Translations under genes and position numbers: made by a program | Part shown: positions 23,127 through 33,599 of the stretch, piece after piece | Layout: each line of letters opens with the position of its first letter | How positions within the stretch are numbered: the stretch's first letter is position 1 | The notes under the pieces: generated by a model | What the model was told of the DNA's origin: nothing | The model's database searches: none | Seen by the model: the letters and a program-made list of their open reading frames with translations, nothing else | Origin: Lachnospiraceae bacterium | GTDB taxonomy: Bacteria; Bacillota; Clostridia; Lachnospirales; Lachnospiraceae | Direction of reading: 5' to 3' | NCBI GenBank assembly: GCA_910576385.1 | Contig: CAJTIR010000039.1 | Location: 1-33,871 of the forward strand | DNA: 33,871 bases

Positions 23127-26100
23127 ATGTCATTACAATTAATTTTCGGAGGCTCTGGCAGTGGAAAATCTGATTATGTATATCGAAAAATTTTAGAGCA
23201 GTCCAAAGCAGAGCCAAAGCGAACTTTTTTTGTGCTGGTGCCGGAACAGTTTACCATGCAGACACAGCGGGAATTGGTAGCAAGGCAGGAGAGGCACAGT
23301 ATTATGAATGTGGATGTGGTAAGCTTTAATCGTCTTGCCTATCGTATTTTGGATGAGTTAGGCATGAGCCATTTGAATATTCTGGAGGAGACTGGAAAAA
23401 ATCTGGTGCTGCGCCGGGTAGCGGAGGAACAGCAGAATAATTTGAGGCTGATGAAGGCCAGCATGAAAAAAACTGGCTATATCAGTGAGGTGAAATCTAT
23501 CATTTCTGAGCTCACGCAGTACCGTATTGCGCCGCCGCAGTTGGATGTGTTAATTGATCAGGAAAATCAGTCACCTTTGTTTCGCTATAAGATTCAGGAT
23601 ATTCAGACGATGTATCAGGGATTTCAGGATTATCTGCGGGGCAGATTTATTACAGCGGAAGAATTGCTGGAGGTCTTTGCACAGGTTGCAGGTCAATCAG
23701 AGCTTCTAAAGCATTCCGTTCTTGTATTGGATGGTTTTACCGGTTTTACGCCCATACAATATCATTTGCTGGAGACACTTTTAAGATTCACCAAGGAAAT
23801 CATAGTGACAGTGACACTGGATCCCAGGGAAGATCCTTACAACAGCAGAGGGATCCAGGAATTATTTTATATGAGCAAGAAAACGGTGGAGACGTTGACT
23901 AAAATTGCCGCCAGGCAGCAGATCGAGATTCAAAAACCTTTCTGGGTAGAGCACAGTGACAGAAGTCGTTTTGCGCAGTCTCCATCGCTATTGTGGTTGG
24001 AGCAGAATCTATTTCGCCAAAAGCCTGAAGTCTATCCAAGTCAGAAACAAAAAGCGGCACAATCCACAACACAGACAGACAAAAATGCAAATATGTCTCA
24101 AGCACAGCCAGAATTGGAGGATAACTCTGTACAGTCGAAAATATGTCAGGATATTTTTCTCTATTGTCTGCCAAATCCCAGACAGGAATTACATTTTATT
24201 GCCAGGAAAATCAAGGAATTGGTGCGTGAACAGGGCTATCGCTACAAGGATATTGCTATTGTGTGTGGGGATGTGCAAATGTATGGAAATTATGCGGAGG
24301 AGATTTTTACCACCTACGAAATTCCATTATTTTTAGATACTACAAGAGATATATTATTTCATCCAATGACGGAATTTCTCAAGCGGGCGCTTCTGGTGGT
24401 TGAACAAGATTTTTCCTATGAGGCGGTTTTGGGTTATCTGCGCTGTGGATTGAGCGGTTTTTTGATGGAGGAGATTGACCTGCTGGAGAATTATCTGCTT
24501 GCAGAGAATATTCGGGGGTATCGCAGATGGCAGAGAAAGTGGGTGCGCCGCGGCAAAGTGCAAGATCAGCAGGAATTGGATGTAATCAATGAGCTGCGCG
24601 AAAAGTTAATAGGCCAGTTCACCCCTTTACGTGAGATATTTCGCAGCCAGGAACATGCCACAGTATTACAGGAATCGCGTGTGTTTTATCAATTAATCTA
24701 TGCGCTTGGGGTGGAAGATCAATTAAAGGAATATGAAACTCGTTTCCAACAGGAGGGAGAATCAGCGCTTGCCAGGGAATATGCTCAGATTTATAAGGTG
24801 GCTATGGATTTGATGGACAAGATGGTGGAGTTGTTGGGGGAAGAACGGCTTAGTATTCGAGAGTATCGGGAGATTTTGGAGGCAGGCATGGAAGCGGCGG
24901 CAATCGGTATTATCCCGCCTGGCTATGACCGTATAGTATTTGGTGACATAGAGAGAACCAGGCTTTCTGAGATTAAAGTGTTATTCTTTGCAGGAGTAAA
25001 TGATGGTTTGATACCAAAGACTGTGGAACATGGTGGGATTATCTCCCAGGCAGACAGAGAGTTATTTGCGTCTTATCAGATGGAACTGGCTCCCTCTGAC
25101 AGAGAACGGAGTTTTATCCAGAAATTTTATCTCTATCTAAATCTCACCAAGCCTTCCCAGAAGTTATATATTACCTGGTTTCGGGTTAATCAGGAGGGCA
25201 GGGAAAGCCGCAAATCTTATCTGGTGGAGAATATACGCCATATATTTCCAGAGTTTATTCCCATACAATTAGAGGATGGCAAAGAGGAAAGTCTGATGCA
25301 AAATCAGACAGAATTATCACAGATTATCACCCCGAGAAGCAGCCGCAAATATTTTGCGGAGGGTTTAAAAAAAGCTAAGAAGGGGGAAATTTCTCCAGAA
25401 TGGGCGGGTCTGTATCAGTGGTATATGGGGCAGGAGCAATGGCGTGATCAGATTTTGCCGTTTTTGGAGGCTGCATTTTATCAGTATCAGGGGAGAAACA
25501 TGGGTGATCACGTGACACGTGCTCTCTATGGAAACGTATTGGAAAATAGTGTCACCCGGCTAGAGCAGTTTAGTGCCTGCGCCTGCAGCCATTTCCTGCA
25601 GTATGGTCTGAAACTGCAGGAGCGCAGTCTCGGTGAGTTTGCTCCGGTGGATATGGGAACCATGTTTCACGAGGTGCTAGAGCGCTATGCCAATGCGATG
25701 GAGCAGGAAGGATATCACTGGTTTGATGTGCCGAAGGAAGTACAGGAGCGGCTGATCGAGCAGGCAGTGGAGGAGGCGTTAGGCAGTGGGCTAGATCATA
25801 TGCTGCTAGGGGACGCCAGAAGTAGTTATCTATTAGAGCGGATGAAGCGGATCTTAAGACGAACGGTAGAGACCATTGCCGAGCAGGTAAAAACCAGTCA
25901 TTTTTCCCCGGAGGGTTATGAGATTTCCTTTTCTTTTGTAGAAGATCTGGAATCGGTCAATTTTACACTGAGCGAGCAGGAAAAAATGCGGCTTCGGGGA
26001 CGAATTGACCGGGTTGATACGCATAAGACAGAGGATACTGTGTATGTAAAGGTAGTGGATTACAAATCAGGCAATCGGGATTTTCAATTATTGTCCCTTT

Positions 26101-26594
26101 ATCATGGTTTACAATTACAGCTTGTGGTATATCTAAATTCTGCAGTAGAGATTTTTAAACGTAAGTACCCAGATAAAAATGTGGTGCCAGGCGGTATGTA
26201 TTATTATCATTTAGACGATCCCATGATTGAGGGGGAATCTGGGAAATCAGATGCGCAGATTCGAGAAGAAATTTTGGAGGAGTTGAAATTAAAGGGGGTC
26301 GCCTCAGATGCAGAGGATTCAAGTGTCAGCAAGAAGACAAAACGGGCAGGGAAAGAGGAGTTTCAGATTTTGTCTGGTTATGTAAATCACAAGATTCGGG
26401 AAATTGGGCAAAAGATTTTTGACGGTGAGATTGCAGCAAAACCATATCAGCTTGGGGAGGACACCGGCTGCGATTATTGTCCCTATCATGGGATCTGTGG
26501 CTTTGACCCCAGTGTACCTGGCCAGAATTATCGAAAACTGGAAAATATCAAGGATGACGCGGAAATTTTGCGCAAGATGCAGGAAGAATTGTAA
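23127..26594 (+). CDS. addB: AddB, ATP-dependent helicase/deoxyribonuclease subunit B
   Basis: AddB pairs with AddA in the clostridial counterpart of RecBCD, processing double-strand DNA ends and recognising Chi. I start it at MSLQLIFGGSGSGKS (1155 residues) because AGGAGTG lies just upstream. The Walker A GGSGSGKS is at 8-15. The C-terminal nuclease has the iron-sulfur staple: Cys820 plus Cys1115, Cys1118 and Cys1124 (CxxCx5C), a spacing equal to that of B. subtilis AddB. The nuclease core VVDYKSGN is also visible, with GRIDRVD before it. It is followed after 32 bases by addA. Confidence 0.95.
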   Translation: MSLQLIFGGSGSGKSDYVYRKILEQSKAEPKRTFFVLVPEQFTMQTQRELVARQERHSIMNVDVVSFNRLAYRILDELGMSHLNILEETGKNLVLRRVAEEQQNNLRLMKASMKKTGYISEVKSIISELTQYRIAPPQLDVLIDQENQSPLFRYKIQDIQTMYQGFQDYLRGRFITAEELLEVFAQVAGQSELLKHSVLVLDGFTGFTPIQYHLLETLLRFTKEIIVTVTLDPREDPYNSRGIQELFYMSKKTVETLTKIAARQQIEIQKPFWVEHSDRSRFAQSPSLLWLEQNLFRQKPEVYPSQKQKAAQSTTQTDKNANMSQAQPELEDNSVQSKICQDIFLYCLPNPRQELHFIARKIKELVREQGYRYKDIAIVCGDVQMYGNYAEEIFTTYEIPLFLDTTRDILFHPMTEFLKRALLVVEQDFSYEAVLGYLRCGLSGFLMEEIDLLENYLLAENIRGYRRWQRKWVRRGKVQDQQELDVINELREKLIGQFTPLREIFRSQEHATVLQESRVFYQLIYALGVEDQLKEYETRFQQEGESALAREYAQIYKVAMDLMDKMVELLGEERLSIREYREILEAGMEAAAIGIIPPGYDRIVFGDIERTRLSEIKVLFFAGVNDGLIPKTVEHGGIISQADRELFASYQMELAPSDRERSFIQKFYLYLNLTKPSQKLYITWFRVNQEGRESRKSYLVENIRHIFPEFIPIQLEDGKEESLMQNQTELSQIITPRSSRKYFAEGLKKAKKGEISPEWAGLYQWYMGQEQWRDQILPFLEAAFYQYQGRNMGDHVTRALYGNVLENSVTRLEQFSACACSHFLQYGLKLQERSLGEFAPVDMGTMFHEVLERYANAMEQEGYHWFDVPKEVQERLIEQAVEEALGSGLDHMLLGDARSSYLLERMKRILRRTVETIAEQVKTSHFSPEGYEISFSFVEDLESVNFTLSEQEKMRLRGRIDRVDTHKTEDTVYVKVVDYKSGNRDFQLLSLYHGLQLQLVVYLNSAVEIFKRKYPDKNVVPGGMYYYHLDDPMIEGESGKSDAQIREEILEELKLKGVASDAEDSSVSKKTKRAGKEEFQILSGYVNHKIREIGQKIFDGEIAAKPYQLGEDTGCDYCPYHGICGFDPSVPGQNYRKLENIKDDAEILRKMQEEL

Positions 26595-26626
26595 ATAAGA
26601 GAAAATATAAGGATAGGAGTAGGCAG

Positions 26627-29600
26627 ATGGAGAAGAAATGGACGCCACAGCAGCAGCAAGTAATTGATCTTAGAAATCGTAACCTGTTGGTTTCGGCGGC
26701 GGCGGGAAGCGGGAAGACCGCGGTTTTAGTGGAACGTATTATAACGAAAATTACAGATGTCAGCCATCCAGTGGATATTGACCGGCTATTGATTGTTACT
26801 TTTACCAATGCAGCGGCTGCAGAAATGAGGGAACGAATCGGACTTGCGCTGGGAGCAGCGTTAGAAAAAGATCCTGGAAATGCTCATTTACAGCGTCAAC
26901 AGACTTTATTGCATAACGCACAGATTACCACAATACATAGTTTCTGCCTGTATGTGATACGGAATTATTTTCATCGGATTGATTTGGATCCAGATTTTCG
27001 TGTGGCGGAGGAGGGAGAATTAAAACTTTTAAAAAGTGATGTACTTGATCAGGTTTTAGAGCAATATTACCAGGAGGCAGATCCAGACTTTTTGGCACTT
27101 TCTGAGACAATCGCTACAGGAAAAACAGATCTTCCTTTAAAGGAGACGATTTTAAAGCTCTTTGGTTTTGCAATGAGTTATCCTTGGGTAGAAGAATGGC
27201 TGGAGGGCTGCAGGGAACCATTTCATGTCACGCAGAAGGAACAGTTTGACCAGCTTCCTATGATTAGAGAATTGCTGGACTATCTGGGAAATATCACTGC
27301 ACAGTGGGCTATTCAGATGAAGCAGTGTAGAGAGATTAGTCTAGCGGCAGACGGCCCTAATGCATATGCAGAACTGATGGAACTTGAAGCAGCGGCAATG
27401 GAACAGATTGGGCAGAGTAAAACATATCAGGAATACTATCAGGGCATTGGGGCGCTTTCTTTTAGCCGTCTGCCCACACTGCGCAAGTTTGCCGGAGATA
27501 TGGCCAAAAAAGAACAAGTGCAAAAGCTGCGCAATGAGGTAAAGGATTCAGTCAAGAAGATTACAAAACAGTTTTTTTATCAAAGTCCAGAGGAAATGAT
27601 GGCGGATTTGGCAAAGAGCCGGCCAGTGGCGGACATGCTTCTTGATGTAACACTTGCATTTATCCATGCTTTTTCAGAAAAAAAGAGAGATAAGAATATC
27701 CTGGATTTTAATGATTTGGAGCATTTTGCACTGCAGATTTTAGTGGATGATAAGACCCATAAACCGAGCCAGACAGCGGCAGAGCTTCGGAAAATTTATC
27801 AGGAGATTATGATAGATGAGTATCAGGATTCCAACAATGTGCAGGAAACGATTTTGCGTGCGGTGTCAAAGGAGGCTCAGAATGGACATAATATTTTTAT
27901 GGTTGGCGATGTCAAGCAGAGTATTTACCGTTTTCGCATGGCGCGTCCAGAACTTTTTATGGAAAAGTACAATACCTATACCAAAGAGGAAAGTCCAAAG
28001 CAGCGTATTGATCTGCACCGCAATTTTCGCAGCAGATCCGAAGTGTTGGAAACGGTCAATGATATCTTTCGTAAGATTATGAAGGAAGATATTGGGAATA
28101 TTACTTATGATGCTGACGCCGCATTGTATTCAGGGGCGGTCTTTCCCCAGTCTGAGCCTGGAATGTTTGATACCAAACTTGTGGTAGTGGAACCGAGGGA
28201 GGGAGATAAGGATCTAAAAACACCAGAGCTGGAGGCGCGGGCAGTGGGGATGGAGATCCGCAATCTAATTAAAAATCAGAAAGTAACAAAACAGATGCCC
28301 GGGAAAGACCATCCGGGGAGTCTGCGTAAAGTTCAGTATTCTGATATTGTAATTTTGCTTCGTTCACTGAGCGGATGGGCGGATATTTTTGTCAAAGTGC
28401 TTGGAGAGATGGGCATCCCGGTACGCGCAGCGTCAGGAACGGGTTATTTTTCCGCTCTGGAGGTACAGACTGTTTTAAATCTTCTCAGACTTTTGGATAA
28501 TCCCAGACAGGACATTCCAATGGCCGCGGTGCTTGCTTCACCCATTGGCGGGCTGACCGGGGAGGAACTGGCAATTTTGCGCACACAATTTCCAGAGGAA
28601 AAATTTTATCAAGCTGTGATGCATTATATGCCAGAGGACGCAGAACAAGGAGCGTGTCAGGCGCAGGAAGAATCCAGAACTGAAAAAGTGGTTTCGGAAA
28701 TGGAACAGCTCAATGGCATGGAAAATAATCAGAAAATAGAATTGCCCCCATCCGCCAGAAAAAAACTGCAAAAGTTTTTGGGACTTTTACAGAAATTTAG
28801 GAAAAAAGTCAGCTATACGCCAATTCATGAATTATTGTATCAGGTTTTGGAAGAAACAGGTTATCAGGCCTATGTGTATGCGCTGCCGGGCGGCGAGGTA
28901 AAGAAGGCAAATCTGGATATGCTGGTGGAGAAGGCGATTGTCTATGAGAGTACCAGTTATCGGGGATTATTTCATTTTATCCGCTATATGGATCAGCTTC
29001 AGAAATATGAAGTGGATTTTCCTTTGGCAGAGGGCGAGCAGGTGGAGGAGGCAGTGCGGATTATGAGCATCCATAAGAGTAAGGGTCTGGAATTTCCGAT
29101 TGTCTTCGTCTCTGGTCTGGGAAAAATGTTTAATAATCAGGATGTAAGAGAGAAAGTGGTGCTGCACCCAGGGCTTGGTATTGGCCTTGACGTCACAGAT
29201 CTAAAACGACGCCTAAAAACGCCGGGGCTTACCAGACAGCTCTTGGCGCGCAAGCTGACTTTGGAGAATACTGGGGAGGAGCTGCGGGTATTGTATGTGG
29301 CGCTGACCCGTGCAAAGGAGAAATTAATTCTCACTGGCGTTTTAAAGAAAGCGGAGGAGAAGCTTGGTCAACTTGGCGTGGAGATGGCACATACAGCAGG
29401 TAAAAAGAGTGCGGCAGATAGTAAAAACCAAGAATTTCTATCTTTTTTAAGGCGTTTAAATGCCAATACATTTTTGCAGTTTATTCTTATGGCATATGCC
29501 GAATATCCGGGAAGATATCAGGCGGCATTGGTTCGACAGGCAGAGATTGAAGCTTTAGAGGAAACTCATATAGCGGCGGAGGAGCTTGGCAAGATAGAGC

Positions 29601-30430
29601 TTCTGGCAAGACTGCAGGACACAGATCTGCAGTGGGAACAGAAGATTGCAGAGAGAATGTCATATATTTATCCCTATGAGGAAGAGACGGCCATGCGCAC
29701 CAAGATATCTGTGTCAGAGCTAAAGAACCGTGCGATAGAGCGCAGTCTCTTAGAAGAGCAGACAGAACAAATGATATGGGGAGGTCTAAGGGTTGAGAAC
29801 AAGCAGCAGACTGAGTTAGAAAAGCAGGCCGATGGGAATAAAAGAGAGGAAGAACCGCCAACTTCTGTATGTACAGAGAATCGCTATATCCCTGCATTTA
29901 TGGAAGAGGTTCAAAAGGAGAATGCGGGAGCCAAACGGGGAACCGCCATGCATAGAGTTTTGGAATGCTTTGATTTTACCAGAGGGCCAGATACTTTGGC
30001 GGAACAATTGGAGGAGATGGAGCAGCAGAACAGAGTTGAGAAAAGTTTATTAGAACTGATCTATGTTCCTTCTCTGCGGAAATTTCTAAAATCTGCGTTG
30101 GGGCAGCGTCTGCAAGCGGCCGCTTGTGCAGGGAAGCTGTACAAGGAAAAACCATTTGTGATGGGAAAACCTGCCAAGGAGGTCTTGGAGGAGAGCAGCA
30201 GTCAGGAAATGATGCTGATTCAGGGAATTATAGATGTATTTTTTGAGGAAGCAGATGGGATTGTGCTGCTGGACTATAAGACAGACAAGGTAAGCTGTGG
30301 GCAAGAACTTGCAGACCGTTATCAGGCGCAGATGGAGCTGTACCAGGAGGCGCTTGCGCGTGCGTTGGGAAAACCAGTAAAGGAAAAGTTATTGTATTCC
30401 TTCCGTTTGGGAGAGACAGTGGCAGTGTAG
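26627..30430 (+). CDS. addA: AddA, ATP-dependent helicase/nuclease subunit A
   Basis: AddA is the UvrD-type 3'-5' helicase and nuclease subunit of AddAB. The 1267 residues show the helicase motifs in order: Walker A AAAGSGKTAVLVERI (about 24-38), motif II IDEYQDSNNVQ (about 395), motif III GDVKQSIYRFRMARP, motif V IMSIHKSKGLEFPIVF and motif VI VALTRAKEKLILTG. The C-terminal RecB-like nuclease has Asp1203 (GIIDVF), Asp1216 and Lys1218 (LLDYKTDK), and GTAMHRVLE supplies the upstream His. GGAG stands 10 bases before the ATG. The length is typical. Confidence 0.96.
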   Translation: MEKKWTPQQQQVIDLRNRNLLVSAAAGSGKTAVLVERIITKITDVSHPVDIDRLLIVTFTNAAAAEMRERIGLALGAALEKDPGNAHLQRQQTLLHNAQITTIHSFCLYVIRNYFHRIDLDPDFRVAEEGELKLLKSDVLDQVLEQYYQEADPDFLALSETIATGKTDLPLKETILKLFGFAMSYPWVEEWLEGCREPFHVTQKEQFDQLPMIRELLDYLGNITAQWAIQMKQCREISLAADGPNAYAELMELEAAAMEQIGQSKTYQEYYQGIGALSFSRLPTLRKFAGDMAKKEQVQKLRNEVKDSVKKITKQFFYQSPEEMMADLAKSRPVADMLLDVTLAFIHAFSEKKRDKNILDFNDLEHFALQILVDDKTHKPSQTAAELRKIYQEIMIDEYQDSNNVQETILRAVSKEAQNGHNIFMVGDVKQSIYRFRMARPELFMEKYNTYTKEESPKQRIDLHRNFRSRSEVLETVNDIFRKIMKEDIGNITYDADAALYSGAVFPQSEPGMFDTKLVVVEPREGDKDLKTPELEARAVGMEIRNLIKNQKVTKQMPGKDHPGSLRKVQYSDIVILLRSLSGWADIFVKVLGEMGIPVRAASGTGYFSALEVQTVLNLLRLLDNPRQDIPMAAVLASPIGGLTGEELAILRTQFPEEKFYQAVMHYMPEDAEQGACQAQEESRTEKVVSEMEQLNGMENNQKIELPPSARKKLQKFLGLLQKFRKKVSYTPIHELLYQVLEETGYQAYVYALPGGEVKKANLDMLVEKAIVYESTSYRGLFHFIRYMDQLQKYEVDFPLAEGEQVEEAVRIMSIHKSKGLEFPIVFVSGLGKMFNNQDVREKVVLHPGLGIGLDVTDLKRRLKTPGLTRQLLARKLTLENTGEELRVLYVALTRAKEKLILTGVLKKAEEKLGQLGVEMAHTAGKKSAADSKNQEFLSFLRRLNANTFLQFILMAYAEYPGRYQAALVRQAEIEALEETHIAAEELGKIELLARLQDTDLQWEQKIAERMSYIYPYEEETAMRTKISVSELKNRAIERSLLEEQTEQMIWGGLRVENKQQTELEKQADGNKREEEPPTSVCTENRYIPAFMEEVQKENAGAKRGTAMHRVLECFDFTRGPDTLAEQLEEMEQQNRVEKSLLELIYVPSLRKFLKSALGQRLQAAACAGKLYKEKPFVMGKPAKEVLEESSSQEMMLIQGIIDVFFEEADGIVLLDYKTDKVSCGQELADRYQAQMELYQEALARALGKPVKEKLLYSFRLGETVAV

Positions 30431-30508
30431 ACAGAAAAGTGAAACAGTTTTAATAGATAGTAAATAGAGAGATGAGTAAGTGAGAAGACTGAGAGGGCAG
30501 ATAGAGAT

Positions 30509-31108
30509 ATGGGACATAAATTGATTTTAGCTTCCGCCTCTCCGCGGAGAAAAGAATTGTTAGAGCAGATCGGTGCAGATTTTAAGGTGCTTGCGGCCAA
30601 GGGGGAGGAGACAGCCGTGAGTACTAAGCCAGAGCGGTTAGTATTGGAATTATCTGTCCAGAAAGCCTCGGAAGTAGCAGAGAGCTTGCCAGCGGGTGCA
30701 GATAACAGCATTGTTTTGGGCGCGGATACCATAGTAGCGTTTCAGGGAGAAATTTTGGGAAAACCTAAGAATGAGGAAGACGCAGCAAGAATGCTGCAGA
30801 TGCTTTGCGGCAACACACACAGTGTATATACTGGTGTGACAGTGATTATCATAGAAGGGGAAAAACAGCAGCTTCATTCTTTTTATGAAGAGACCAAAGT
30901 GACGATGTACCCAATGACAGAGAGACAGATTTCATCTTATATTAACACAGGGGAACCGATGGATAAGGCAGGCGCCTATGGGATTCAAGGGAAATTTGCA
31001 GTCTATATTGAGAAAATTGAGGGCGATTATAATAATGTGGTAGGGCTTCCGGTGGCCAGAGTGTATCAAGAATTGAGAAAATTCGGCATTGATCTTTTGG
31101 AGCATTGA
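30509..31108 (+). CDS. maf: Maf family nucleotide pyrophosphatase
   Basis: Maf proteins hydrolyse non-canonical or excess nucleoside triphosphates (dTTP/UTP in the YhdE branch) and affect septum formation when overproduced. The 199 residues show the family signature ILASASPRRKELLEQIG near the N terminus, LGADTIV (about 70-76), GKPKNEEDAARML and the late GAYGIQGKFAVYIEKIEGDYNNVVGLP motif (seen as AYGIQGKFA and IEGDYNNVVGLP), which fits the dTTP/UTP subgroup. GAGAGG lies upstream of the ATG. It follows addA by 78 bases. Confidence 0.93.
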   Translation: MGHKLILASASPRRKELLEQIGADFKVLAAKGEETAVSTKPERLVLELSVQKASEVAESLPAGADNSIVLGADTIVAFQGEILGKPKNEEDAARMLQMLCGNTHSVYTGVTVIIIEGEKQQLHSFYEETKVTMYPMTERQISSYINTGEPMDKAGAYGIQGKFAVYIEKIEGDYNNVVGLPVARVYQELRKFGIDLLEH

Positions 31109-31113
31109 GCATA

Positions 31114-31122
31114 TGATATAAT
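31114..31122 (+). promoter_or_regulatory. Extended -10 promoter candidate
   Basis: TGATATAAT is a full extended -10 (TGn plus perfect TATAAT at 31117-31122). There is no recognisable -35 17 bases upstream. It lies right after the maf stop and about 50 bases before the oxidoreductase start. Confidence 0.5.
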
Positions 31123-31172
31123 TAAATACGACAAAGATAACAATTGGATTGATTTAAGAAATGGAGATTATG

Positions 31173-32573
31173 ATGACAGAATATGATGTAATTATTGTGG
31201 GCGCTGGACCATCGGGAATTTTTTGTGCCTATGAGCTTGCCAGGCAGAAGCCAGATTTGCGGGTATTGATGTTGGAGAAGGGAAGAAGAATTGAAAACAG
31301 GCAATGTCCCAAGCGTAAGACAAAGGTCTGTGTGGGCTGTCAGCCTTGTTCGATCACCACAGGGTTTGCAGGCGCAGGGGCTTTTTCCGATGGGAAATTG
31401 TCATTATCGCCAGATGTGGGCGGCAATCTGCCAGAGATTTTGGGTTATGAGGAGGCAGTATCGCTGATTCAGGAATCCGATCAGATATATCTGAAATTTG
31501 GCGCAGACACCAGTGTCTATGGTGTGGGAAAGGAAAAGGAGATTCGGGAAATCCGCAGAAAGGCCATTAACGCTAATCTTAAGCTGGTGGAATGTCCGAT
31601 TCGGCATCTGGGAACCGAGGAGGGATATAAGATCTACAGCCGTCTGCAGGAACACCTTTTGTCTGAGGGGATTGAGATTAGATTTCAGACGATGGTGGAG
31701 GATCTGCTGATAAAAGATGGCCGGGCTGTGGGAGTTGTTGCCAAAGAGGGAGAAACTTTTTATGGAAAGGAAATTGTCTGCGCCATCGGTAGAGAAGGTG
31801 CAGAATGGTTTCGTCGGATCTGTGGGGAACATGAGATTGAGACGAAAGTAGGGACGGTGGATATCGGTGTGCGGGTTGAAGTTCGGGATGAGGTGATGGA
31901 GTTTTTGAATCAAAATCTGTATGAGGCAAAGCTTGTATATCACACGCCGACCTTTGATGATAAAGTGCGGACATTTTGTACCAATCCATCCGGCGAGGTG
32001 GCCACAGAATATTATGACAACGGGCTTGCAGTGGTCAATGGACATGCCTATAAATCCAGTGATCTTAAGACCAACAACACAAATTTTGCCCTCTTGGTAT
32101 CAAAGAATTTTACCAAGCCATTTAAGACGCCAATTGCTTACGGCAAACAGATCGCGCAGTTGTCTAATATGTTATGTGACGGCAGAATTTTGGTACAGAC
32201 TTTTGGAGATTTCCGCAGAGGCAGGCGGACCACAGAAGAGCGATTATGCCGCAATAATTTGATCCCAACATTGAAGGATGCGGTACCAGGAGATTTATCG
32301 CTGGTTTTCCCACACCGGATCATGGTAGATATTGAGGAGATGATATTTGCCTTGGATAAAGTAACGCCTGGTATTGCCAGTGATGAAACGTTACTCTATG
32401 GCGTGGAAGTCAAGTTCTATTCCAATAAGGTGGTGGTAAACAAGGATTTTGAAACCAATCTGCCAGGCTTGCGCGCCGTGGGAGACGGGGCTTCTGTCAC
32501 CAGAGGATTACAGCAGGCGTCGGCCAATGGCCTTAGCGTAGCGCGCAGTATTATAAAACGTATGGCGCTTTAG
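31173..32573 (+). CDS. FAD-dependent oxidoreductase (COG2509-like)
   Basis: This 466-residue flavoprotein has an N-terminal Rossmann FAD-binding motif (DVIIVGAGPSGIFCAYELA) and an acidic residue at the end of the second strand (LMLEKG). A Cys cluster, CPKRKTKVCVGCQPCSITTG, and GFAGAGAFSDGKLSL follow. The C-terminal flavin site is LPGLRAVGDGASVTRGLQQASANG. This is the pattern of uncharacterised FAD-dependent dehydrogenases found widely in Clostridia; the substrate is unknown. Three start codons are possible (31161, 31170, 31173). I choose the last because GGAG (31163-31166) is 6 bases upstream and the motif begins a few residues later. Confidence 0.88.
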   Translation: MTEYDVIIVGAGPSGIFCAYELARQKPDLRVLMLEKGRRIENRQCPKRKTKVCVGCQPCSITTGFAGAGAFSDGKLSLSPDVGGNLPEILGYEEAVSLIQESDQIYLKFGADTSVYGVGKEKEIREIRRKAINANLKLVECPIRHLGTEEGYKIYSRLQEHLLSEGIEIRFQTMVEDLLIKDGRAVGVVAKEGETFYGKEIVCAIGREGAEWFRRICGEHEIETKVGTVDIGVRVEVRDEVMEFLNQNLYEAKLVYHTPTFDDKVRTFCTNPSGEVATEYYDNGLAVVNGHAYKSSDLKTNNTNFALLVSKNFTKPFKTPIAYGKQIAQLSNMLCDGRILVQTFGDFRRGRRTTEERLCRNNLIPTLKDAVPGDLSLVFPHRIMVDIEEMIFALDKVTPGIASDETLLYGVEVKFYSNKVVVNKDFETNLPGLRAVGDGASVTRGLQQASANGLSVARSIIKRMAL

Positions 32574-32609
32574 TATATTAAAATACAGATGAGATAAGCG
32601 AGGTTACAA

Positions 32610-33599
32610 ATGAAAACGAGCATGAAGTTAAAAACAATAGGAATTTGTGCATTGCTCCTGGTAAACTTAAGCGGATGTAAATTGGGAAATGCAAAGGTTG
32701 TTGTCAGTTCAGGGTTTACCGACAGCGAGGTATTTAAGATTCGGGATGAAGTCTGTACTTTGCCTCAGGCGCGGGTAATTTTGACCAATTATCAAAATAT
32801 GTATTCCACAATGTACGATATTGATTTATGGGAGCATGATTTTGAGGGTAATGACTTAGAGTCATATGTAAAGGATTTAACCATTTCCAGGTTAGCACAA
32901 ATCATGGCAATGGATTATCTGGCGCAAGAAAAAGAAATCGTTCTCTCAGAGGAGGAGAAGGCCAAGGTAAAAAAGGCGGCGGAGCAATATTTTAAATCAT
33001 TGAATGATGCTGAAAAGGAATATATGCAGGTCAAACAGGGAGATATTGAAAAGCTCTATACACGTTATGGGCTTGCCAATAAGCTGTATACTTTTTTGAC
33101 GCATGGCGTAGATGATGAGGTCAGCGACGAGGAAGCCAGGGTTATGGAAGCACAGCAGATTTTTGTGACAGATAAGGACAAGGCAAAGGAAGTGGCCAAA
33201 CAGTTAAAAGAGGGAGCAGATTTTCTGACTGTGGCCAATCTCTATAATGAAGCGGCGGAGACAGATGTATTTTTTGGAAAAAATGATGTGGATAAAGAAG
33301 TAGAGCAGAAGGCGTTTGATCTGGAAAATGAACAGTTGAGCGGCAAGATTAAGACAGAAAAAGGATATTATTTTATTAAGTGCATCAATCATTATGACCA
33401 GGAAAAAACAGATGACAATAAATCGGTGATTTTGGAAAAACGCCGCAAGGAGGCCTTTGATGATGTATATCAGGAGTTCTTAAGTGGTCTGTCCTCAGAG
33501 TTAAATGAGAAGGTCTGGGCAGGGGTAAGCGTGGAGGTCAATGATAAGGTCAAGACAGATAATTTCTTCCAGGTATATGAGAAGTATTGTGATTGGTAA
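32610..33599 (+). CDS. PrsA-like peptidyl-prolyl isomerase lipoprotein
   Basis: This 329-residue protein has a lipoprotein signal: Lys-rich start, hydrophobic core and lipobox LSGC with Cys23 as the lipidation site, so it should be anchored on the outer face of the membrane. A SurA/PrsA-type helical N-domain (about 60-165) precedes a parvulin-like region (about 178-265: AQQIFVTDKDKAKEVAKQL, GADFLTVANLYN, GYYFIKCINH). The parvulin is shortened and its active-site residues are not all evident, so it may be mainly a chaperone. GAGG lies 9 bases before the ATG. PrsA helps fold secreted proteins. It is probably cotranscribed with the preceding oxidoreductase (36-base gap). Confidence 0.83.
   Translation: MKTSMKLKTIGICALLLVNLSGCKLGNAKVVVSSGFTDSEVFKIRDEVCTLPQARVILTNYQNMYSTMYDIDLWEHDFEGNDLESYVKDLTISRLAQIMAMDYLAQEKEIVLSEEEKAKVKKAAEQYFKSLNDAEKEYMQVKQGDIEKLYTRYGLANKLYTFLTHGVDDEVSDEEARVMEAQQIFVTDKDKAKEVAKQLKEGADFLTVANLYNEAAETDVFFGKNDVDKEVEQKAFDLENEQLSGKIKTEKGYYFIKCINHYDQEKTDDNKSVILEKRRKEAFDDVYQEFLSGLSSELNEKVWAGVSVEVNDKVKTDNFFQVYEKYCDW

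Noticed and set aside
31404-32045. 213-codon minus-strand open frame opposite the FAD oxidoreductase
   Set aside because: It is antisense to a well-supported gene and shows no family features.
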